DNA of 64,000 nucleotides from DASUCS01 sp041166745 (GTDB taxonomy: Bacteria; Actinomycetota; Acidimicrobiia; Acidimicrobiales; JACDCH01): positions 1 through 64,000 of the forward strand of contig JBEEGH010000028.1 in the NCBI GenBank assembly GCA_041166745.1. The letters are read 5' to 3'. The position numbers were made by a program, and so were the translations under genes. The notes beneath the pieces are model-generated. The model saw only the letters and a list, made by a program, of their open reading frames with translations, was not told the DNA's origin and did not search any database. Positions 59,221 through 64,000 of the stretch are shown here, in pieces. Positions within the stretch are counted from its first letter, which is position 1; the number at the start of each line of letters is the position of its first letter.

Positions 59221-60063
59221 ATGCCCGTATCTAACTCACCAATCGTCGTCCAAGGGCTGCGGAAGCACTACGGCGAACGGGCCGTCCTGACCGGCCTCGA
59301 TCTGGAGGTCCGGCCCGGTGAGGTCTTCTCGTTGCTCGGCCCCAACGGCGCCGGGAAGACGACCACCGTCGAGATCCTCGAGGGCTACCGGAATGCGACC
59401 GCGGGGTTCGTTCGAGTGCTCGGGTTCGATCCGGCGAGCCATCCGCTCGAGCTGCGGCAGCGCACCGGCGTCGTGCTGCAGGAGTGCGGCTTCCCGAATC
59501 ACCTCCGCGTCGGCGAGCTGCTCGACGGCTGGCGGGCGTACTACCCGACGCCGCGTCCGCTCGACGAGCTGCTCGATGTCGTCGAGCTGCGCGAGGAACG
59601 CACAACGCTCGTGCGGCGGCTCTCCGGCGGGCAGCGCCGGCGGCTGGACTTCGCGCTCGCTCTGGCCGGCGATCCCGATCTCATCTTCCTCGACGAGCCG
59701 ACGACCGGTTTCGATCCCGAAGCGCGTCGGCGGTGCTGGGCCGCAATCGAGAACCTGCAATCGCTCGGCAAGACCGTGCTGCTCACCACCCACTACCTCG
59801 ACGAAGCCGAACGGCTCTCCGACCGAGTCGCGATCTTGAGCGGAGGCACGATACGCGCCGTCGGCACACCGCGCGAGCTCACACACCTTGCGAACGCACC
59901 CACGCGAATCTCCTTCACGGCGGCGAGCGGCGATCGAGTCGAACTGGAAGCGGACGACAGCGCCGCGAGCCTGCGCACGCTGTTGGCCAACGGCGACGTG
60001 AGCGATCTCACTGTCGCCCCGCCAACGCTCGAAGACGCGTACCTCGAGCTGGTCGCGCCATGA
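59221..60063 (+). CDS. ABC exporter ATPase (drug-resistance type)
   Basis: A 280-residue ATPase. Walker A GPNGAGKTT (40-48), signature LSGGQRRRL, Walker B LIFLDEPT and the H-loop TTHYLDEAERLSDR are all present. It resembles DrrA/CcmA-type exporters of the ABC-2 family. The ATG lies at the predicted transcription start, so translation is probably leaderless. ATGA overlap with the permease gene. Control by the divergent TetR suggests an inducible efflux system. Confidence 0.93.
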   Translation: MPVSNSPIVVQGLRKHYGERAVLTGLDLEVRPGEVFSLLGPNGAGKTTTVEILEGYRNATAGFVRVLGFDPASHPLELRQRTGVVLQECGFPNHLRVGELLDGWRAYYPTPRPLDELLDVVELREERTTLVRRLSGGQRRRLDFALALAGDPDLIFLDEPTTGFDPEARRRCWAAIENLQSLGKTVLLTTHYLDEAERLSDRVAILSGGTIRAVGTPRELTHLANAPTRISFTAASGDRVELEADDSAASLRTLLANGDVSDLTVAPPTLEDAYLELVAP

Positions 60064-60821
60064 ACGGACCGAGGCTGCTCGTGCATCAGGTGGGAATGGA
60101 ACAACGCGCCTTCTGGCGCAATCCGGAGGCGGCGTTCTTCACGTTCGTGCTGCCGGTCGGGCTGCTCTTGATCTTCGGGGCCATCAACTCCGGCGACACC
60201 GTGCGAGGACGGCCCGACCTCGACCCGCTGACGCTGTTCGTCCCCGGCATCCTCGCGTTCGGCATCATCGTCGCGGCCTACGGAACCCTCGCCGCGACGA
60301 TCGCGACGCTTCGGGCCGAAGGCGTGCTCAAGCGGATGCGGGCCACGCCGCTGCCACCCGGCATGTACATCGCCGGACAGCTCACGAGCGTCCTGCTGAC
60401 CTCACTGTTGATCGCGGTCACGACCGTGGTGCTCGGTCGAGTCGTGTTCGGCATCTCACCGCAGGTCGGTCGCCTGCCGTTGCTCGTCGGCGTACTCGTC
60501 CTGGGCATCCTCTGCTTCGCAGCCCTCGGCCTGGCGATCAGCGCGGCCATCCGTCGTGCCGAGACATCGGGTGCGATCACGAACGGCACGTACTTGCCGC
60601 TGGCGCTCGTCTCCGGAACGTTCTCCTACGGGCTCGTCCTGCCGGCGTGGCTCGATCACATCATCAGTGCCTTTCCGATCAAGGCGCTCACGACGAGCCT
60701 CCGGGCCGCGTACGACCCCGGGGCCGGCATACCGATCTCGAGCCTCCTCGTGCTCGCGGCATGGGCCATGATCGGCATCGTCTTGGCTCGCCGGTTCTTC
60801 CGGTGGGAGCCGTCGCAATGA
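60060..60821 (+). CDS. ABC-2 type exporter permease
   Basis: A 253-residue permease with six hydrophobic segments, such as FFTFVLPVGLLLIFGAI, LFVPGILAFGIIVAAYGTLA and LLVGVLVLGILCFAALGLAI. The loop EGVLKRMRATPLPPGMYIAGQ is the ABC-2 signature region that meets the ATPase. It pairs with the preceding gene to form an exporter. Confidence 0.92.
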   Translation: MNGPRLLVHQVGMEQRAFWRNPEAAFFTFVLPVGLLLIFGAINSGDTVRGRPDLDPLTLFVPGILAFGIIVAAYGTLAATIATLRAEGVLKRMRATPLPPGMYIAGQLTSVLLTSLLIAVTTVVLGRVVFGISPQVGRLPLLVGVLVLGILCFAALGLAISAAIRRAETSGAITNGTYLPLALVSGTFSYGLVLPAWLDHIISAFPIKALTTSLRAAYDPGAGIPISSLLVLAAWAMIGIVLARRFFRWEPSQ

Positions 60822-60831
60822 TCGGAGCGTT

Positions 60832-61587
60832 GTGGACGACATCGTTGCTGCACTCGCTGAGCAGCAGGCGGAGCTTCTGGGCCTGGTCGCGGACCTCGAC
60901 GAGCGCGACTGGCAGCGGCCGTCGCGCTGCGAAGGCTGGAGCGTCGCCGACGTCGTCCTCCACGTCGCCCAGACCAACGAGATGGCGATCGGCAGTGCCC
61001 GTGGACGGTTCGCCGAAGTACTCAGCGAACTGACGGCCGGCGTCGGTCCGGCTACCGACGTCGACGAGGGCGCGGCCCGGATGGTGGAGCACGGGCGCGG
61101 CCTGCCGGGCGCAGCAGTGCGAGATCGGTACAACGCAGGGGCCGACGAACTGCGCGCCCTGCTGGCCGCGAGTGATCCGCACCTGCGAGTCGAGTGGGTT
61201 GCGGGCCAGCTGTCGGCACGCACGTTGGCCACGACCCGCGTGGCGGAGACATGGATTCACACCGGCGACGTTGCGGATGCTCTCGGCGTGGAGCTCGCAC
61301 CCGCACCCCGACTCCGCCACATCGCGCGACTCGCGTGGCGCACGATCCCATACGCCTTCGCGCGCGCCCGGCGCTCCCTCTCCGGCCCGGTGGCGTTCAG
61401 GTTGCACGGCCTGAACGGTGACGCGTGGGACTTCGTTCCGGACGAAGCCGCGGTGACGACGATCAGCGGCGACGGTGTGGAGCTTTGCCTCGTCGCCGCC
61501 CGCCGCCTCGATCCGGCCGCGACGTCGTTGACGGGCGACGGCCCCGACGTCGACGCCGTCCTCGAACTCGTCCGCACCTACGCCTGA
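60832..61587 (+). CDS. TIGR03084-type DinB-like metal-binding protein
   Basis: A 251-residue protein of the DinB/maleylpyruvate isomerase N-terminal superfamily, TIGR03084 type. CEGWSVADVVLHVAQTNEMAIGSA holds the first histidine and ETWIHTGDVADALGV the second. GTG start with GGAG four bases upstream. Ten bases after the exporter permease, so it could be part of the TetR-controlled operon, perhaps a thiol-dependent detoxification step. Confidence 0.87.
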   Translation: MDDIVAALAEQQAELLGLVADLDERDWQRPSRCEGWSVADVVLHVAQTNEMAIGSARGRFAEVLSELTAGVGPATDVDEGAARMVEHGRGLPGAAVRDRYNAGADELRALLAASDPHLRVEWVAGQLSARTLATTRVAETWIHTGDVADALGVELAPAPRLRHIARLAWRTIPYAFARARRSLSGPVAFRLHGLNGDAWDFVPDEAAVTTISGDGVELCLVAARRLDPAATSLTGDGPDVDAVLELVRTYA

Positions 61588-61589
61588 TT

Positions 61590-61632
61590 CTCGAGGCAAC
61601 AGGGGGCGGTAAGCGCCCCCTATTGCCTCGAG
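61590..61632. repeat. Second palindrome family, copy B
   Basis: Arms CTCGAGGCAACAG and, from the other side, CTCGAGGCAATAG, extended by GGGGCG, pair over 19 positions with one C/A mismatch around a five-base loop. It lies between the convergent TIGR03084-type and cyclodeaminase genes, whose stops are just outside. It is the same element as at 51328, with a changed loop; the left arm has CAG where the stop-bearing arms have TAG. Confidence 0.9.
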
Positions 61633-61639
61633 TATGCGA

Positions 61640-62569
61640 CTAGATGGCCACGTTGATGCCGATGCCGCGGGCGCGGGCTTCGGCGAGCACGACTGCGGCG
61701 GCCGCCGCGTCCTGCACCGCCACCCCCACCGACTTGTAGACGGTGATCCGCTCATCGTCGGGACGAACGGGCTTCTCGCCGATCTCGGCGACATCGCGGG
61801 GCTCGAGAACGCCGAGCAACTCCACCGCGCCGGCGGGCGGCGCCGCGAACGCGGCGGCGCGTGACTCGACGACCACGAACGCGTCGCGGATCGTGGCGGC
61901 ATCGAGCTCGCCAGATCCTTGCGTGTTGTACCCGACCGAGTTGATGTGCGTGCCCGGACGAATCCACGCGCGCTCGATCACCGGTGCGGCGGCGTGGGTC
62001 GTGACGCACACGACGTCCGCGCTGCGCACCGCGTCCTCGATCGACGGCGACGCATCGATTGCCTGCTCGTCGGCAAAGGCGCCGACATTGCCCGCGTCTC
62101 GACCGGCGACGACGAACTGTTCCAGGCCGATGCACCGGAGCGCCTGCACGTGCGTGCCGGCCTGCACGCCCGTGCCCACGATGGCGACCACCGAGCGATC
62201 CGCGCGCGCCAGCATCCGGGTGGCCGATGCCGATCCCGCGGCCGTGCGCATCGCCGTGATCAGCGTGCCGTCCATGATCGCGATCGGCGTGCCCGTCTCG
62301 GGGTCGAAGCAGCAGATGACGGCCTGGTGCGTGGGCCGGTCGTGGTTCTCCGGGAACACGCTCACCAACTTGGTCGTGAGCGCCCCGCTCGATGGGAGGT
62401 AGGCGGGCATCGCCGCCAAGATCGCGCTGCGGTCGGCCACCATCGCGCCGACACGAGGCGGCACCGACGCTCGGCCGGCGCTCATGTCGACCATCGCGGC
62501 CTCGACCGCGTCGATCAACTGATTCATGTCGAGCACCGACGCCACATCGGACTGCGACAGCACGAGCAC
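61640..62569 (-). CDS. Ornithine cyclodeaminase/mu-crystallin family protein
   Basis: A 309-residue NAD(P)-dependent enzyme of the ornithine cyclodeaminase/alanine dehydrogenase/ketimine reductase family. The nucleotide motif VAIVGTGVQAGTHVQAL, the substrate lysine in LTTKLVSVFPEN and DGTLITAMRTAAGSA are all present. It may reduce imines or deaminate amino acids. GTG start, nine bases after a tiny upstream ORF that is coupled to the pirin gene. Confidence 0.88.
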   Translation of the reverse strand: MLVLSQSDVASVLDMNQLIDAVEAAMVDMSAGRASVPPRVGAMVADRSAILAAMPAYLPSSGALTTKLVSVFPENHDRPTHQAVICCFDPETGTPIAIMDGTLITAMRTAAGSASATRMLARADRSVVAIVGTGVQAGTHVQALRCIGLEQFVVAGRDAGNVGAFADEQAIDASPSIEDAVRSADVVCVTTHAAAPVIERAWIRPGTHINSVGYNTQGSGELDAATIRDAFVVVESRAAAFAAPPAGAVELLGVLEPRDVAEIGEKPVRPDDERITVYKSVGVAVQDAAAAAVVLAEARARGIGINVAI

Positions 62570-62578
62570 GCCGGGAGA

Positions 62579-62656
62579 CTAGAAGACGGGACTGCCGAAC
62601 ATCTCGCCGAGCGGGCCGCGATCCCCGTGCCGCGCCGTGAGCTCGTTGCGATTCAT
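62579..62656 (-). CDS. Possible 25-residue microprotein
   Basis: A tiny frame beginning MNRNELTARHGD and ending GPLGEMFGSPVF. Its ATG overlaps the pirin stop as ATGA, the same coupling used by real gene pairs all over this window, and it ends nine bases before the cyclodeaminase GTG. It could be a real small protein, a coupling leader for the next gene, or the remnant of a longer gene. No family is recognised. Confidence 0.35.
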   Translation of the reverse strand: MNRNELTARHGDRGPLGEMFGSPVF

Positions 62657-63363
62657 GCCGTCACCCAGACGAGCACCTCGGCGCCGTTCGGCCCGGCGGT
62701 GAGCTTCGGCGAGCCGGCCCCTACGAGTCGCACCGCATCGCCCTCTGAAAGACCTCCCGCACCTTCGAGCGCGGCGTCACCGACGGCGACGAACAGATGC
62801 GCATGGCGACCGTCGGGCACCGACACGATCTCACCCGGCTTGAGGCGTCCGCCCCACAGCACCGCGTCGCGTTGGCGAATCGTGATCGCCGCGTCGTGGC
62901 CCTGCCCCGAGGCGATCGGCTGCAGACCGCCCTTGTCGAGCTCGGCGTTGATGTCGAGCTGCTCGTAGCCAGGGTCGATGCGGTCAGTGTCGGGCGGTAC
63001 CCACATCTGGATGAAGTGGACGTCTTCCGTCGTCGACGGGTTCATCTCCGAGTGCCAGATGCCGCTGCCCGCACTCATGCGCTGAGCCAGGCCGGGATAG
63101 AGCTCGCCCTGGTTGCCCTCCGAGTCCTTGTGCTCGAGCCGGCCGGACAACACCCACGTGACGATCTCCATGTCCTGGTGCGGATGGGTGCTGAAGCCGG
63201 TGCCGGCGGCGACCCGGTCGTCGTTCGACACGAGCAGCAGCCCGTGATGGGTGTTGTTCGGGTCGTAGTGGCCACCGAAGCTGAAGCTGTGGTGGCTGTC
63301 CAGCCACCCGATCTTCGTATGTGGGCGGGTCTCGGCTCTGCGAACGTCAAGGGCGGTGCTCAT
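62653..63363 (-). CDS. Pirin-family bicupin protein
   Basis: A 236-residue pirin/YhhW-like protein. The N-terminal cupin has the metal-binding set HPHQDMEIVTWVLSG and GSGIWHSEMNPS; SFGGHYDPNNTHHG is the typical opening. YhhW-type pirins are quercetinase-like dioxygenases or redox-linked regulators. The C-terminal cupin domain looks degenerate. The ATG at 63363 fits the family N-terminus. Confidence 0.9.
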   Translation of the reverse strand: MSTALDVRRAETRPHTKIGWLDSHHSFSFGGHYDPNNTHHGLLLVSNDDRVAAGTGFSTHPHQDMEIVTWVLSGRLEHKDSEGNQGELYPGLAQRMSAGSGIWHSEMNPSTTEDVHFIQMWVPPDTDRIDPGYEQLDINAELDKGGLQPIASGQGHDAAITIRQRDAVLWGGRLKPGEIVSVPDGRHAHLFVAVGDAALEGAGGLSEGDAVRLVGAGSPKLTAGPNGAEVLVWVTA

Positions 63364-63404
63364 AGGGACGCTGCAACGGGATTCGAGCCGTCACCATTCC
63401 GCCG

Positions 63405-63803
63405 TTACTTCAGGGCGTAATCGAGCTCGTAGCTCGCGGTGGAGCCCATCGGGGCTTCCATTCGACCGGAGCCCTGCAGGCCTTCGAGGTCGTCGGTTCC
63501 CGAGCCGGGCACGACCGTCCAGTCGCCGGCGGCCTTGCTGCCGTCGAAGGTGCCGATGCTCTGCAACACGAACGAACCCTTGCGGTCGCCGAGTTGTCCG
63601 TCGATGCGCTGCATGCCGACCCAGTCGGCGGTGCCGTCGGTTCGGTAGAACATCGACCACTCGACCGAGCCGTCACCGGTGATGTCACCGGAGAAGCGCT
63701 GCGTCACGCTGGCACGAGTCAACTTCCGGGCCTCGTCGATCTCCACGTACGGCTCCTCGTCCCACGAGGCGATGTCGAACTTGCCCTGTGCGTGCTGCGT
63801 CAT
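63405..63803 (-). CDS. DUF3224-domain protein
   Basis: A 132-residue beta-barrel protein of the DUF3224 family. Typical blocks are ASVTQRFSGDITGDGSVEWSMFYR, seen here in two parts, and GSFVLQSIGTFDGSKAAGDWTVVPGSGTDDL, again in parts. No signal peptide. GAGGAG lies seven bases before the ATG. Function unknown; members are allene-oxide-cyclase-like barrels. Confidence 0.87.
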   Translation of the reverse strand: MTQHAQGKFDIASWDEEPYVEIDEARKLTRASVTQRFSGDITGDGSVEWSMFYRTDGTADWVGMQRIDGQLGDRKGSFVLQSIGTFDGSKAAGDWTVVPGSGTDDLEGLQGSGRMEAPMGSTASYELDYALK

Positions 63804-63859
63804 CAGACACTCCTCGGCTCGTTTGAACGTCCTACGGGAGTTCCCGAGCCGCCATGGCG

Positions 63860-64000
63860 CTAGCCCTTCGAACGCTCTCCGTAGTCACCAAACGGCCGGT
63901 CGCGTTCTCGCACCGCATCCCGCCACCCGATCTCCTGCGCGCGGGAAACGAAGTCGAGTCCCTCTTGGGTGTGGCGAGCAACGCCGTCGAAGATGAACCC
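63860..64000 (-). CDS. Crotonase-like protein, C-terminal fragment (runs off window)
   Basis: The last 46 codons of a leftward gene are visible, reading GFIFDGVARHTQEGLDF, VSRAQEIGWRDAVRERDRPF and GDYGERSKG before TAG. This tail matches the C-terminal arm of enoyl-CoA hydratase/isomerase-family proteins (the ...EVGFREAVRERDEPFGDY type). The rest lies beyond the window, so the assignment rests on the tail alone. Confidence 0.6.
   Translation of the reverse strand, partial: GFIFDGVARHTQEGLDFVSRAQEIGWRDAVRERDRPFGDYGERSKG

Overview
This is a GC-rich, very densely coded stretch of bacterial chromosome. No rRNA, tRNA, CRISPR array or transposase gene is visible, and no gap exceeds about 170 bases. 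Many neighbouring genes are joined by NTGA start/stop overlaps, and GTG and TTG starts are common. The protein families are typical of Actinomycetota: DinB-like TIGR03084/TIGR03086 proteins, a WS/DGAT acyltransferase, an MMPL transporter, F420-type luciferase-like oxidoreductases and many acyl-CoA enzymes. I infer an actinobacterium, possibly Acidimicrobiia; the class is not proven by this window.

Layout. Positions 37-8608 hold small-molecule and lipid enzymes: DinB-like protein, SDR, copper amine oxidase, PhyH oxygenase, hydrolase, WS/DGAT and MMPL. Positions 8595-13221 are a formate dehydrogenase operon whose large subunit has an in-frame UGA (9198-9200) followed by a SECIS-like hairpin, so it is a selenoprotein and not two broken genes. 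Positions 13240-19573 hold a DUF559-like nuclease protein between two palindromes, a hydroxyacid oxidase/TPP enzyme pair, a VOC protein and a carotenoid oxygenase. Positions 19592-26444 are a branched-chain-amino-acid-type ABC importer in which both permeases are fused, both ATPases are fused, and the binding protein has a membrane anchor and glycine linker. Positions 26615-28598 hold a lone receiver protein and an acyl-CoA synthetase. Positions 28591-41434 are a polysaccharide cluster: Wzm/Wzt exporter, tyrosine-kinase chain-length regulator, polymerase-like protein, WecA-like initiator, two glycosyltransferases, aminotransferase, two GNATs and a deacetylase. Positions 41516-49935 are an acyl-CoA catabolic module. 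Positions 49982-64000 hold mixed genes: a cytosolic binding protein, methyltransferase, P450, an XRE/nucleotidyltransferase pair, a TetR-controlled ABC exporter, cyclodeaminase and pirin.

The most unusual feature is a set of long palindromes at gene 3' ends. Five copies of one 48-bp element (22-bp arms, variable 4-nt loop) lie at 1399, 13207, 14226, 41453 and 57804. Two copies of a second element lie at 51328 and 61590, and a single perfect 44-bp palindrome lies at 55110. In several cases the arm carries the stop codon of the gene that runs into it. At 13207 and at 51328 both convergent genes end inside the same palindrome, so unrelated proteins share identical C-terminal tails (KSSA, or KSRA in a variant copy, and SRQ). 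Arms co-vary while loops drift. I read them as a repetitive family of bidirectional stop/terminator modules.

Working together: formate oxidation would feed electrons to the quinone pool through the NrfD-type subunit; the ABC importer and the 41.5-49.9 kb module suggest uptake and CoA-dependent breakdown of organic acids; the polysaccharide cluster builds and exports a surface glycan.
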